Shown: positions 47,778 through 61,000 of the stretch, one piece after another
Position numbering within the stretch: the first letter of the stretch is position 1
How the letters are laid out: each line of letters starts with the position of its first letter
Source: Capra hircus
Taxonomy: Eukaryota > Chordata > Mammalia > Artiodactyla > Bovidae
NCBI RefSeq assembly: GCF_001704415.2
Contig: NC_030814.1
Coordinates: forward strand, 76,129,121-76,193,120
Direction: 5' to 3'
DNA length: 64,000 bases
Translations under genes and position numbers: made by a program
Notes under the pieces: model-generated
What the model was told of the DNA's origin: nothing
The model's input: only the letters and a program-made list of their open reading frames with translations
Databases searched by the model: none

Positions 47778-49536
47778 ATGGCCATTCTGGAAAAGACTCC
47801 TGATAAACTAGGGTGATGGTATCTTTCTGCCAAACGATGAAAATATAATGGCAACTCTGTGTTTTGCACTTTTTCTTTGACTGTCCGGAAGCTTAAGGGT
47901 AAACCTGACACTGTCCTCAGCTAGGTAACCACCATTAGCCCATGCTTTGAGTAGGCTTCTCTTTCTCTGATGTGACATCTTCTTAATTTTTCCATTTTTT
48001 AATAGTCCTTGCATGTGCCTTTTATATTTAGGCACTTTAAATACTTTCTGGTAGCAATCAAGACATAAACAGAATACAGGAGGAAATCCCCATTGGGCCC
48101 ACTGTATCAATGAAATGATTCTTAATGCTGTTGTTTACTATCAGAAACTTTTCAGAACGGGAGGAAAGGCATCAACATAGAAAACAGAAATGCCTGGAAG
48201 GACATCTGAAAAATGGTTAATAGCAGTTACCTCTGGAATAGGACACAGGTTAGAAGGGGCTTTTTGAATTTGTAGGGTTTGAATTTCTTAAAAGCATTAA
48301 AATAAATAACCTCTCCAAAAAATAAGTACACTTGTAGTATAATATTGCCCTTGTCATCTTTTTATACATTTCTCAGATTACTCATTGTAAAGCATGTCAT
48401 GTGCAAAATCAATGCATATAAAAATTATTTCGATTTTGTAGATTTGGAAGCACCATTTTACTTTGGAAATAAAAGTAGTTTATAGATACGTCACTGGTCA
48501 TAGATATGACTTAGCTGGTGTCAAATCCTTGGATTGAATAAATATATGAACAGGAATATGTGTAAGCACGGTTATGGAGCACTCTTCAGATACAAAGCAT
48601 TGTAACATTATTACTCTTGATAATTCAGTGGGAACTTAGAAATTGCTATATAAGCAATTTCCCAGAGAGGAGGAACTGCTTATAGTAAAGTGAAACAGTA
48701 AAGTGTGGTCAGACTTTAAGGGATCTTGAAAGTTAGGCAGTGAATGATAGGATTCTACTGCAGATTTTCAGTGGGGGAATGACTTAGTTTAAGGCTGTTA
48801 TAGGGCCATTACCCAGCAACTGGCTGCTAGCAGCCTGGAGTGATTAAGATTGGAGGGAAAAGGCCACTGGGGAGGCACTTATAGTAGTCTGGGCATGAAA
48901 TGATAGAACAGGAAAGACATGGCAATAATTGGTTCCTCAGAAGAACTGGAAACTCCTCAGCACACAGCTGGCTGCAGAGTGTGAACAGAGTGACTATTTG
49001 AAGAATCCTAATGAAATGGATGTCAAGCCTTGATAGCTTTGTGGAGTGTACTGTTCAGAAATGGGAGAAAAGAGAGAATACCTGGGAAATGACTTAGCCA
49101 GCAAAGTGCTGCTGAGGGGGTGGGACAGTTTGCCGAAGATGATGATAAGTTTGATTTGCATTTTTTTTTTTCCCCAACACACTAAAAGTGATATATATTG
49201 CCTCAGCTGGTTTAGCAGTCCTGATATCAGGAGACCCAAAACATGTTTCTTGCTCTAGTCTTTGAGGCCAGTAGTCACGGCTGAAGTACAGCATAAGAGA
49301 ACGGGAAAACCAACTTCTGAGAGCCAAGCCCTGTACACAGATAGGATTGCTAAAGACAAATCCAGATTTCTCAATCTGGTTTATGTAACAATATGTCAAA
49401 AAACAATGTACGTAATGCTATCAAATAATATTAATGCTCTGCTGTTTCTCTTTCAACATTTCAATAAAAGAATTTATAATTTGTAACATATATGATAAAA
49501 AATTAAAATCTTTTATAAATAAGTGACATGTACATG

Positions 49537-49737
49537 GGGCTTCCCCGGTGGCTCAGAATTTACCTGCTATGCAGAAGACACAGGAGACCAGGGTTTGATG
49601 CCTGGGTTGGGAAGATCCCCTGCAGGAGGGCATGGCAACCCACTCCAGTATTCTTGCCTGGAGACTCCCATGGACAGAGGAGCCTGGTGGGCTGCAGTCC
49701 ATTGGGTTCAGTAGAGTCGGACGTGACTGAAGTGACG
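49537..49737 (+). repeat. Bov-tA SINE
   Basis: Head GGGCTTCCCCGGTGGCTCAG, Bov-A body to GAGTCGGACGTGACTGAAG, then a short (GCAT)n at 49738-49753. Confidence 0.9.
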
Positions 49738-50524
49738 AGCATGCATGCATGCAACAGGTACACATCTGCACGAAAAATAGGCACCTCAAATGAAATGCTG
49801 TTTAAGCAGACAAAACGGTAAACAGAAATATAAATGACAAGCCTATGAAAATAGTGTGACTTTACTAGTGCTAAAATAGTGGGCTACAATTTATAATCAT
49901 TTAATTGTTATACGGAAGAGAATGATAATGTCTGGTGTTGGGAGGATATGGGAAAACAGCCATTCTCACAAACCTGGTTCTGTTTTCAGGCTTTGTTAGC
50001 TGATAACTCAGTACTTTGTGTTTAGGTATCCATTTTCCTATTTATAGGGTACTTTTATAGGCTCCAAGTGTGTTTATAATTTTCTGGATCCTTATGTCCC
50101 TACTCTAGTTGTTAGTGTATAGTAAGTAGGTGTTTAATAAAAACTCAGAGTGGATTTTTAATTAAAAAAAACTTACATAGTCTTTAATAGACTATCCAAG
50201 TCATTGATTTATTTAAAATGATGGAAATAGGCAAAAGATTTTACATCTTAAAAAAACAAAACAAAAAACTCTTCAGAGCTATAAGCTGGATTTTATATGG
50301 AGGATTTACAAATATACCACTTTGGGGGGTATTTTGATGGTTTTAGCTGAAAAGACTAACTATCATAATCTTACCAATAGGTAGTAAAAATACTGTGTAT
50401 TTTGAAGCTGTTTGAGTGTGGCTGATTTATTGTTTCTTCTGTATTCTCTCCAAGCAAACATGACTTATTTTTTAAAGTGGAAATAATTAGGATAAAAGAA
50501 ACTTGTTCACAGCTTTAGAGGAGG

Positions 50525-50660
50525 AGAGTGGTATTGTGGTGGGTCCAGGTTCTTGTATGAATTTTGCTATTTCATACAGCCTTGGAGCCTGAACAAGTTA
50601 CCTAACTTTTCCTAAACTCTTTCTTCTTCTGTAAAAATAGGAGCAACTGTTCCTGCCAAA
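50525..50660 (+). repeat. MIR fragment
   Basis: CAAGTTACCTAACTTTTCC and TTCTTCTGTAAAAATAGGAG resemble the MIR core in sense orientation. Diverged. Confidence 0.45.
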
Positions 50661-50756
50661 TTCCTAGAAAACTGTATGGAGCTCAAATGCAGCAATGTAC
50701 AAAGTTGTGTCTGTGGTGGTAGGGATATTTTAAATTTTTGTTATAATTGGAATATT

Positions 50757-50927
50757 CAGTCAGTTCAGTTCAGTCGCTCAGTTGTGTCCAACTCTTTGCG
50801 ACCCCATGAATTGCAGCACGCCAGGCCTCCTTGTCCATCACCAACTCCCAGAGTTTACTCAAACTCATGTCTATTGAGTCAGTGATGTCATCCACCATCT
50901 CATCCTCTGTCGTCCCCTTCTCCTCCA
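50757..50927 (-). mobile_element. short BovB 3' end fragment (antisense)
   Basis: The reversed tail TCAGTTCAGTTCAGTCGCTC leads to CGTCCCCTTCTCCTCC. The left flank is repeated at 50944-50990, before a second, longer BovB copy. Confidence 0.85.
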
Positions 50928-50987
50928 GATGTATCTTTAACAGTAAGTGGTAGGGATATTTTCAAATATTGTTATAATTGGAATATT

Positions 50988-51697
50988 CAGTTCAGTTCAG
51001 TTCAGTATCTCAGTCGTGTCTGACTCTTTGCGACCCCATGAATCGCAGCACGCCAGGCCTCCCTGTCCATCACCGACTCCCAGAGTTTACTCAAACTCAA
51101 GTCCATTGAGTCAGTGATGCTATCCAGCCATCTCATCCTCTGTCATCCCCTTCTCCTCCTATCCCAATCCCTTCCAGCATCAGAGTCTTTTCCAATGAGT
51201 CAACTCTTTGCATGAGGTGGCCAAAGGATTGGAGTTTCAGCTTTAGCATCAGTCCTTCCAATGAACACCCAGGACTGATCTCCTTTAGGATGAACTGGTT
51301 GGATCTCCATGCAGTTCAAGGGACTCTCAAGAGTCTTCTCCAACACCACAGTTCAAAAGCAGCAATTCTTCGGCGCTCAGCTTTCTTCACAGTCCAACTC
51401 TCACATCCATACATGACCACTGGAAAAACCATAGGCTTGACTAGACGGACCTTTGTTGGCAAGGTAATGTCTCTGCTTTTTAATATGCTATCTAGGTTGG
51501 CCATAACTTTTCTTCCAAGGAGTAAGCGTCTTTTAATTTCATGGCTGCAGTCACCATCTGCAGGGATTTTGGAGCACATAAAAATAAAGTCTGACACTGT
51601 TTCCACTGTTTCCCCACCTATTTCCCATGAAGTGATGGGACCAGATGCCATGATCTTAGTTTTCTGATTGTTGAGCTTTAAGCCAACTTTTTCACTG
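50988..51697 (-). mobile_element. BovB fragment (antisense)
   Basis: From the reversed tail to the reverse-transcriptase region (AGCCAACTTTTTCACT). GGAATATT flanks it at about 50977-50984 and 51697-51704. Reversed frames are interrupted. Confidence 0.88.
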
Positions 51698-52737
51698 GAA
51701 TATTAGTCATATATATATAAGTGATGACAGGGTCACATAGTATAAGTACATTTCTCTTTGTTTACAAACAATCTTTTAATGTTGCTGCTGACTAAGCCCT
51801 TCAGTGTGTAATCAGTGCTTTCCTAGTTAAGGCTGTAATCCCTGTGAATTAGCTTTGGTAGGGTAACTGAGTAGGGTCAGTGTTAAATTTGTCCTCTCTG
51901 AAGTGCATACTTGTCTTCATAAATCTATTTTGATACTGTTTCACTGCATTGATCATTGATCTCAGTAATTATTTATTCAGGCTTTAATGTTTACCTTTGA
52001 TTGCACTTGGAATAGTTTGCACTTGGGGATAGTGTTTCATTTCACAATTGAACATTTCTTTCTTTACTTCAATATTGTTTTCGTCAATTTGCTTTTGAAC
52101 TTTTCCTTGCTTGGGTAAAAAGGGTCTTAGAAGACTTTTAGTTATATATTTCAAAATCTTGATTTTTTTAAATTGTTTATTTCCTGTTATTTAAGTAACT
52201 GTACTCAAATAATGAATAGTTAATAGGAATTTAGTCTTGAGAATCTTAAAATTTTAATAAAATTCTCTGAGGGATAATGTAAGCCTTTCCCCCATTATTT
52301 TTTGTCTTTGTAGCTTTTTAAATTTGCAATAAGACTGATAAGACTATATGGTTAGAAAAAATATACCTCAGTCCACATTTTGAAAAACTAATTTCCTTTA
52401 AGCACAAAAACACATTTGAATAGTTTTTCTCTGAGTCATCCCTTTATCTCCTTTTACTGCACTACTCCAGTTGCAACCCTCACCCAATTCCCCCCCTAAG
52501 AGAGTTATACTTCAAAAGAAGTAAAGATTTTGTGCACTTTTTTCCAGGTATGATAATCATCAATTTGATCATATTACGAGAGTTTAAATTTTAGCCTATA
52601 TCTCTATGCCATTATTAATTAGTAATTTTTAAATTATTATATTCCTCATGGTTTATGCAATAACCCTACAAAAATGATCACTTTGCAATGCAAGTTAATT
52701 CTTTGTCCCCAGTATTTGTCTTAAGATGTTTGGCATT

Positions 52738-52938
52738 GACCTATTGTGGCTCAGATGGTACGGAATCTGCCTGCAGTGCAGGAGACCCAGGTTCTATCCC
52801 TGGGTCAGGAAGAAGCCCTGGAGAAGGGAATGGGAACCCACTCCAGTATTCTTGGCTGGAGAATTCCATGGACAGAGGAGCCTGGTGGGCTACAGTCCAT
52901 GGAGTCGCAAAGAGTTGGACGTGACTGAGTGACTGACA
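52738..52938 (+). repeat. Bov-tA SINE
   Basis: ATTGTGGCTCAGATGGTACG head, GGTTCTATCCCTGGGTCAGG, body to GGACGTGACTGAGTGACTG. Confidence 0.9.
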
Positions 52939-53213
52939 CATTATTCGTCTTTTCATTTGTTTTTGCATGTTATTTTGTAAATTCAACTTTGAATGATTGT
53001 GTAAATTACTTTTGTTATCATATTATTTAGTTATGTTGCCTTTATATACTTATGATACAATTAATGCATTAGTATAGTTACCACATACTTAACTTTCAGT
53101 ACATTATAAACTCTTTGAGGATAGGCACCATTCTTATACATCTGTAGATTTCCTTGCAAATAGTAAATGTTCAGTTAATGTTTGTGTCTGTATATACAGG
53201 AATATGTAAAAAT

Positions 53214-53418
53214 GTAATGAAAGTCACTCAATTGTATCCAACTCTTCGTGACTCCATGGACTGTAGCTGGCTAGGTTCCTCTGTCCAAGAAATTTTCCAG
53301 GCAAGAATACTGGAGTGGGTAGCCCTTCCCTTCTCCAGGGGATCTTTCCAACCCAGGGATCAAAACTATTCTCCTGCATTGTAGGCAGATTCTGTACCTT
53401 CTGAGCTACTAGGGAAAC
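53214..53418 (-). repeat. Bov-tA SINE (antisense)
   Basis: GAAAGTCACTCAATTGTATC to the reversed head CTGAGCTACTAGGGAAAC. Confidence 0.88.
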
Positions 53419-53654
53419 ATATAAATTACATATATGGTATAAATTAGTGACTGAACACATGTTAGTTGTGTGTGTAGTTTTTGACCTTTTTCAATCAATA
53501 GTTTTATTTCTTTTTTGGTAGACCGTGACACATTGTGTTTTATAAAAATTCACCAGTGTGAATTTAATATGCTTGTTCTTTATCACCATTGCTGTAAATG
53601 GCTTTCTTGACATGGAGAATATATGTCACATTATGTATTTAACCTTTCTTTTCT

Positions 53655-54235
53655 TTTTTTCAGTCGTGATAAGAACTCTTAATATGAGATCTACCCTTTT
53701 AAGAAAATTTTAAGTGTACAATAGAGTATTATTAACTACAGGCATTATGTTGTACAGCAGATAAGATCTTTAGAACATTTTCATTTTGCATTATCGAAAT
53801 TTTATGCCCGCTGATTAGCAACTCCCCATTTTCTCCTCCTGCTAATCTCTGCAACCACTATTCTACTGTCTGATTCTGTGAGTTTGACCATTTTAGATAC
53901 AATCATGCAGTATTGGCCTTCTGTGACTGGGTTGCCTTGTTATCTTCAAAGTTTATCCATGTTGTTACATACTGAAAAATTTCCTTCTCTTTTTTTAGAG
54001 GCTAAATAATAGTACATTGTATGTATGTGCCACTTCTTCTTTATCCATTTTGTCTGTCAATTGATATTTAGATTGCTTGCACATCTTGGCTATTGTGAAT
54101 AATGCTGCGTTGAACACTGGAGTTCTGTTATCTCTTCAGTTCCTGATTTCAATTCTTTTGAATAAATACCTGGAAGTGGGATTGCTGGATCATATGGCAG
54201 TTCTATTTTTAGTTTTTTTTTTTAAAGGATGTCCA
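53655..54235 (-). repeat. old L1 3' end (antisense)
   Basis: Antisense L1M-type text: TTTTAAGTGTACAATAGAGT, GCTATTGTGAATAATGCTGC and GGGATTGCTGGATCATATGG. It ends at the exon 3 side near a T-run. Confidence 0.75.
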
Positions 54236-54576
54236 TACTGTTTTCCTCTGTGTTTACTCTTAAAAGCGATCTTTTTTTCTTTTCCTAAAAATAGGTTGAA
54301 TCAGTCTTTTGCTTTCCAAAAGAGAAGCATTGAACAGTTAAAGATTTCATGGCGTGAACCTGTGTTTAAATATTTTCACTGCCTCATATCTATATTTAAA
54401 AACAAAGAGACATGTTTTGAAAGTACATATATCATGGTGTCTTCAGTAGGATGAAAATACAGTAGGAGGGAATTAGGAAGATGACTGAAAACATTTGCTA
54501 ATAATATAATTTCATTCCACCTCGTATTATTTAATGTCTAGAACTGAATTCTTATTTGTTTATTTTTGCATTGCAG

Positions 54577-54684
54577 TGAATGACCTAGGAGGGGACTTCA
54601 CAGGAGTTGGCAAAGGCTCCCTAGCTGCTGATAAGGTTGTTGAAGAAATAAGAAGGAAAGGTGGAAAAGCAGTGGCTAACTATG
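54577..54684 (+). CDS. HSD17B4: HSD17B4 exon 3, residues 38-73
   Basis: 108 bases, acceptor TTGCAG, donor GTACGG at 54685, phase 1 in and out. The residues begin [15 protein letters not shown] and include [20 protein letters not shown]. Asp40, at the end of the second beta strand, is the position that selects NAD over NADP in this SDR type. The extended [10 protein letters not shown] insertion after it is characteristic of MFE-2. The donor has C at +4 and is weaker than its neighbours. Confidence 0.96.
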
Positions 54685-54983
54685 GTACGGTATTTAAGAG
54701 AATTATACTGTTTCTTTTATTTTTCCTCAACTGATGCTATTTCTCATGTTAACAAATCACTGAGCAAATATCTCAGCATTCCAGTGTAATTATGAAATTA
54801 GATTTTATCTAAGTTCTGCCAAAGATGTTTAGCAACAGATTTTATATGTGAAATTTTTTTGATGTAGATTATTTCATAAGTCTAAATTTTATTCAGTTGT
54901 TTACTTAGTGTTTTTAGTAGTGAGCATGTGATATAACCAGTACATTATTGTAAATGTGGATATGAATATGCTCTGTGACTGCA

Positions 54984-55082
54984 GTGGGTCTTAGTTGCAG
55001 CTTGTGGGATCTCGTTTCCTGACTAGGGATTGAACCTGGGCCTTCTGCATTGGGAGCTCAGAGTCTTAGCCACTGGAAGTCC
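54984..55082 (-). repeat. CHR-type SINE fragment (antisense)
   Basis: GGGATTGAACCTGGGCCTTC (reversed B-box region) to the reversed head CTTAGCCACTGGAAGTCC. Only the head and a little of the body remain. Confidence 0.75.
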
Positions 55083-55849
55083 TTACTCTTGTTCTTAAAA
55101 GCTAAAATATCTCTTATATTTCTGTAGAATTACATTAAATTCTTAAAGAAATTTCTTTTATATTTCTTAAAGTAATATAGTGTAAGAAGTGAAATGCCCC
55201 AATTCTGTACCCAGCTTTCATATTCCATTCTGCATAGGAAATCATTGCTATATGTAACTTTCTTATCTTTATAAAAACTTAAGAGTCAAAAGTAGGCATT
55301 AAGAATAAATAAAAAATCATGAAAAACAGCAAATACAGCTTTTATGTTTGATACATTGATTCTAATAGTATTTATTTTGTTTTGTTTTAAATTAATTAAT
55401 TTATTTTAATTGCAGGCTAATTTCTTTAAAATATTGTAGTGGTTTTTGCCATACATTGACATGAATCAACCATGGGTGTACATGTGTTCCCCATCCTGAA
55501 CCCCTCTCCCACCTCACTCCCCTTCCCATCCCTCAGGGTCATCCCAGTGCACCATGCATCGAACCTGAACTGGCAATCTGTTTCACATATGATAATATAC
55601 ATGTTTCAATGCTATTCTCTCAAATCCTCCCACTCTCGCCTTTTCCCACAGAGTCCAAAAGACTTTATTATACATCTGTGTCTCTTTTGCTGGCTCGCAT
55701 ATAGGGTCATTGTTACCATCTTTCTAAATTCCATATATATGTGTTAGTATACTGTATTGGTGTTTTTCTTTCTGACTTAGTTCACTCTGTATAATAGGCT
55801 CCAGTTCCATCCACCTCACTAGAACTGATTCAAATGCATTCTTTTTAAT

Positions 55850-58800
55850 AGTTGAGTAATACTCCATTGTGTATATGTACAATATACATTGTATATACAT
55901 TTCTTATCCATTCATCTGCTGATGGACATCTAGGTTGCTTCCATGTCCTCGCTATTGTAAACAGTGCTGCGATGAACATTGGGGTACACGTGTCTCTTTC
56001 AGTTCTGGTCTCCTCGGTGTGAATGCCCATCAGTGGGATTGCTGGGTCATATGGCAGTTCTATTTCCAGTTTTGTAAAGAATTTCCACACTGTTCTCCAT
56101 AGTGGCTGTACTAGTTTGCATTCCCACCAACAGTGTAAGAGGGTTCCCTTTTCTCCACACTCTCTCCAGCATTTATTGTCTGTAGACTTTTTGACAGTAG
56201 CCATTTTGACTGGTGTGAGATGGTACCTCATTGTGGTTTTGATTTGCATTTCTCTGATAATGAGTGATGTTGAGCATTTTTTCATGTGTTTGTTAGCCAT
56301 CTATATGTCTTCTTTGGAGAAATATCTGTTTAGTTCTTTGGCCCATTTTTTGATTGGGTTGTTTGTTTTTCTGGTATTGAGCTGCATGAGCTGCTTGTAT
56401 ATTTTTTAGATTAATTCTTTGTCCGTTGGTTTGTTTGCTATTATTTTCTCCCATTGCTTATAGTTTCCTGCATTGTGCAAAGCTTTTAAGTTTAATTAGT
56501 TCCCATTTGTTTATTTTTGCTTTTATTTCCAGTATTCTGGGAGGTGGGTCATAGAGGACCCTGCTGTGATTTATGGCAGAGAGTGTTTTGCCTATGTTTT
56601 CATCTAGGAGTTTTATAGTTTCTGGTCTTGCATTTAAATCTTTAATCCATTTTGAGTTTATTTTTGTGTATGGTGTTAGGAAGTGTTCTAGTTTCATTCT
56701 TTTACAAGTGGTTGACTAGTTTTCCCAGCACCACTTGTTAAAGAGATTGTCTTTTCTCCATTGTATATTTTTGCCTCCTTTGACAAAGATAAAGTGTCCA
56801 TAGGTGTGTGGATTTATCCCTGGGCTTTCTATTTTGTTCCACTGAGATATATTTCTGTCTTTGTGGCAGTACCATACTGTCTTGATGACTGTAGCTTTGT
56901 AGTATAGTCTGAAGTTAGGCAGGTTGATTCCACCAATTCCATTCTTCTTTCTCAAGATTGCTTTGGCTATTCAAGGATTTTTGTATTTCCATACAAATTG
57001 TGAAATTGTTTGTTCTAGTTCTCTGAAAAATACCATTGGTAGTTTGATAGGGATTGCATTGAATCTATAGATTGCTTTGGGTAGTATACTCATTTTCACT
57101 ATATTGATTCTTCAGATCCATGAACTTGGTGTATTTCTCCATCTATTAGTGTCCTCTTTGATTTCTTTCACCAGTGTTTTATGGTTTTCTATATATAGGT
57201 CTTTTGTTTCTTTAGGTAGATATATTCCTAAGTATTTTATTCTTTTCGTTGCAATGGTGAATGAAATTGTTTCCTTAATTTCTCTTTCTGTTTTCTCATT
57301 GTTAGTGTATAGGAATGCAAGGGATTTCTGTGTATTAATTTTATATCCTGAAACCTTACTATATTCACTGATTAGCTCTAGTAATTTTCTGGTGGAGTCT
57401 TTAAAGTTTTCTATGTAGAGGATCATGTCATCTGCAAACAGTGAGAGTTTTACTTCTTTTCCAATTTGGATTCCTTTTATTTCTTTTTCTTCTCGGATTG
57501 CTGTGGCTAAAACTTCCAAAACTATGTTGAATAGTAGTGGTGAGAGTGGGCACCCTTGTCTTGTTCCTGACTTTAGGGGAAATGCTTTCAATTTTTCAAC
57601 ATTGAGGATAATGTTTGCTCTGGGTTTATCATATATGGCTCTTATTATGTTGAGGCATGTTTCTTCTAATCCTGCTTTATCATAAATGGATGTTGAATTT
57701 TGTGAAAAGCTTTCTCTGCATCTATTGAGATAATCATATGGTTTTTATCTTTCAGTTTTTTAATGTGGTGTATCACATTGATTGATTTGCAGATATTAGA
57801 GAATCCTTGCATCCCTGGGATAAAGCCCACTTGGTCATGGTGTATGATCTTTTTAATATGTTGTTGGATTCCATTTGCTAGAATTTTGTTAAGGATTTTT
57901 GCATCTATCTTCATCAGTGATATTGGCCTGTAGTTTTCTTTGTTTGTGGCATCTTTGTCTGGTTTTGGTATTAGGGTGATGGTGGCCTCATAGAATGAGT
58001 TTGGAAGTTTACCTTCCTCTGCAGTTTTCTGGAAGACTTTGAGTAGGATAGGTGTTAGCTCTTCTCTAAATTTTTGTTAGAAATCAGCTGTGAAGCCGTC
58101 TAGTCCTGAGCTTTTGTTTGCTGGAAGATTTCTGATTACAGTTTTGATTTCCATGCTTGTGATGTATCTGTTAAGATTTTCTATTTCTTCCTGGTTCAGT
58201 TTTAGAAAGTTATAGTTTTCTAAGAATTTGTCCATTTCTTCCAAGTTGTCCATTTTATTGGCATATAATTGCTGATAGTAGTCTCTTATGATCCTTTGTA
58301 TTTCTGTGTTGTCCGTTGTGATTTCTCCATTTTCATTTCTAATTTTGTTGATTTTAATTCTTCTTCCTTTTTTTCTTGATGAGTCTGGCTAATGGTTTGT
58401 CTATTTTATTTATCTTCTCAAAGAACCAGCTGTTAGCTTTGTTGATTTTTGCTATGGTTATGTTTCTTTTTCATTTATATCTTCCCTAAGTTTTATGATT
58501 TCTTTCCTTCTACTAGCCCTGGGGTTCTTCATTTTTTCCTTTTCTAGTTGCTTTAGGTGTAGAGTTAGGTTATTTATTTGATTTTTCTCTTGTTTCTTGA
58601 GATAAGCTTGTATTGTTATGAACCTTCCCCTTAGCACTGCTTTTACTGAGTCCCATAGGTTTTGGGTTGTTGTGTTTTCATTTTCATGCATTTCTATGCA
58701 TATTTTGATTTCTTCTATGATTTGTTGGTTATTCAGAATTGTGTTGTTTAGCCTCCATATGTTGGTATTTTTAATAGTTTTTTTCCTGTAGTTGACAGCT

Positions 58801-59470
58801 AATCTTAATGCATTGCGATCAGAAAAGATGCTTGGAATGATTTCAATTTTTTTGAATTTACCAGTGCTCAATTTATGTGATCTATCCTGGAGAATGTTCT
58901 GTGTGCACTTGAGAAAAAGGTGAAATTCATTGTTTTGGGGTGAAATGTCCTATAGATGTCAATTAGGTCTAACTGGTCCATTGTATCATTTAAAGTTTGT
59001 GTTTCCTTTCTAATTTTCTGTTTAGTTGATCTATCCATAGGAGTGAGTGGGGTATTAAAGTCTCCCACTATTATTGTGTTACTGTTAATTTCCCCTTTCA
59101 TACTTGTTAGCATTTGCCTTACATATTGCGGTGCTCCTATGTTGGGTGCATATATATCTATAATTGTTATATCTTCTTCTTGGATTGGTGCTTTGATCAT
59201 TATGTAGTGTCCTTCTTTGTCTCTTTTCACAGCTTTTATTTCAAAGTCTATTTTATCTGATATGAGTATTGCTACTCCTGCTTTCTTTTGGTCTCCATTT
59301 GAGTGAAATATCTTTTTTCAGCCCTTCCCTTTCAGTCTGTATGTGTCCCTTGTTTTGAGGTGGGTCTCTTGTAGGCAGCATATATAGGAGTCTTGTTTTT
59401 GTGTCCATTCAGCCAGTGTTTGTCTTTTGGTTGGGGCATTCAACCCATTTACATTTAAGGTAATTATTGA
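55850..59470 (-). pseudogene. L1 ORF2 remnant (endonuclease and reverse transcriptase)
   Basis: The endonuclease part reads at 59230-58868 (IVGDFNTPLTPMDRS, SRIDHIN). The reverse transcriptase reads at 57591-57112 ([28 protein letters not shown]). The C-terminal cysteine region reads at 56300-55845 ([18 protein letters not shown]). Several stops and frameshifts separate the blocks. An intact protein would drive target-primed reverse transcription. This copy cannot. Confidence 0.88.
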
Positions 59471-59542
59471 TAAGTATGATCCCGTTGCCATTTACTTTGT
59501 TGTTTTGGGTTTGAGTTTATACATTTTTTCTGTGTTTCCTGT

Positions 59543-60471
59543 CTAGAGAAGATCCTTTAGCATTTGTTGGAGAGCTGGTTTGGTGTTGCTGAATTCTCTG
59601 AGCTTTCGCTTGTCTGTAATGCTTTTGATTTCTCCTTCATATTTGAATGAGATCCTTGCTGGGTACAGTAATCTGGGTTGTAGGTTTTTCTCTTTCATCA
59701 CTTTAAGTATGTCCTGCCATTCCCTTCTTGCCTGAAGAGTTTCTGTGGAAAGATCAGCTGTTATTCTTATGGGAATCCCCTTGTGTGTTATTTGTTGTTT
59801 TTCCCTTGCTGCTTTTAATATTTGTTCTTTGTGTTTGATCTTTGTTAATTTGATTAACAAATTGTCTTGTTTTTTTTTTTTTGCCTTGGGTTTATCCTGT
59901 TTGAGACTCTCCAAGTTTCTTGGACTTGGATGGTTATTTCATTCCCCATTTTCGGGAAGTTTTCAACTATTATCTCCTCAAGTATTTTCTCATGGCTTTT
60001 CTTTTTGTCTTCTTCTGGGACTCCTGTGATTCAAATGTTGGGGCATTTGACATTGTCCTAGAGGTCTCTGAGCTTGTCCTCGTTTCTTTTAATGCTTTTT
60101 TCTTTTTTCCCTCTCTGCTTCATTTATTTCCACCATTCTATCTTCCACCTCACTTATCCTATCCTCTGCCTCAGTTATTCTACTGTTGGTTCCCTCTAGA
60201 GTGTTTTTGATCTGTTATTGCATTATACACTATTGATTGACTCTTTTTTTATTTCTCCTAGGTCCTTGTTAAACATTTTTTGCATCTTCTCGATCCTTGT
60301 CTCCAGACTATTTATCTGTAACTCCATTTTGTTTTCAAGATTTTGGATCATTTTTACTATCATTATTCTGAATTCTTTTTCAGGTAGACTCCCTGTCTCC
60401 TCCTCTTTTGTTTGGTTTGGTGGACATTTATCATGTTCCTTTACCTGCTGAGTGTTTCTGTGCCTTTTCAT
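59543..60471 (-). pseudogene. L1 ORF1 remnant (RNA-binding protein)
   Basis: The N-terminal coiled-coil-like part is at 60471-60223 (NLENKMELQINSLETRIEKM, heptad pattern). The C-terminal RNA-binding part is at 59914-59543 (ILKAAREKQQITHKGIPIRI, then TLQARREWQDILKVMKEK). A stop and frame change divides the two. Confidence 0.85.
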
Positions 60472-61000
60472 CTTGTTTAGATTGCTGTGTTTGGGGTGGC
60501 CTTTCTGTATGCTGGAAGTTTGTGATTCCTCTTTATTGTGAAGGTTCCTCCCTGTGGGTGGGGTTGGACGAGTAGGTTGTCTAGGTTTCCTGGTTAGGGA
60601 AGCTTCTTTTGGTGTTCTGGTGGGTGGAGCTGGATATCCTCTCTGGAGTGCAGTGAAGTGTCCAGTAGTGAGTTTTGAGGTGTCTGTGGGTTTGGTGTGA
60701 CTTTGGGCAGCCTGTATATTAAAGCTCAGGGCTATGTTCCTGTTTTGCTGGAGAATTAGTGTTGTGTCTTGGTCTGGAACTTGGTTCTTGGGTGGGGCTT
60801 GGTTTCAGTGCAGATGTGGAGGCTTTTGGATGAGCTCTTATTGATTAATGTTCCCTGGAGTCAGGAGTTTTCTGGTGTTCTCAGGTTTTGGACTTATGCC
60901 TCCTGCCTCTGGTTTTCAGTCTTATTCTTACAGTAGTCTCAAGACTTCTCCATCCATACAGTTCCGATGATAAAACATCTAAGTTAATGGAGAAAAGATT

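Larger units (their letters stand above)
44118..54576 (+). other. HSD17B4: HSD17B4 intron 2 (10,459 bases)
   Basis: GTAAGT donor and TTGCAG acceptor. Repeats are listed separately. Stretches 44118-46930, 47790-49530, 49740-50520 and 51705-52730 hold no further feature that I recognise, apart from T-runs (for example 45190-45206) and a short (GT)n at 45573-45593. Confidence 0.9.

Noticed and set aside
58868..59230. Endonuclease-like protein (GDFNT motif)
   Set aside because: L1 ORF2 fragment within a broken L1 copy, not a DNA-repair gene.
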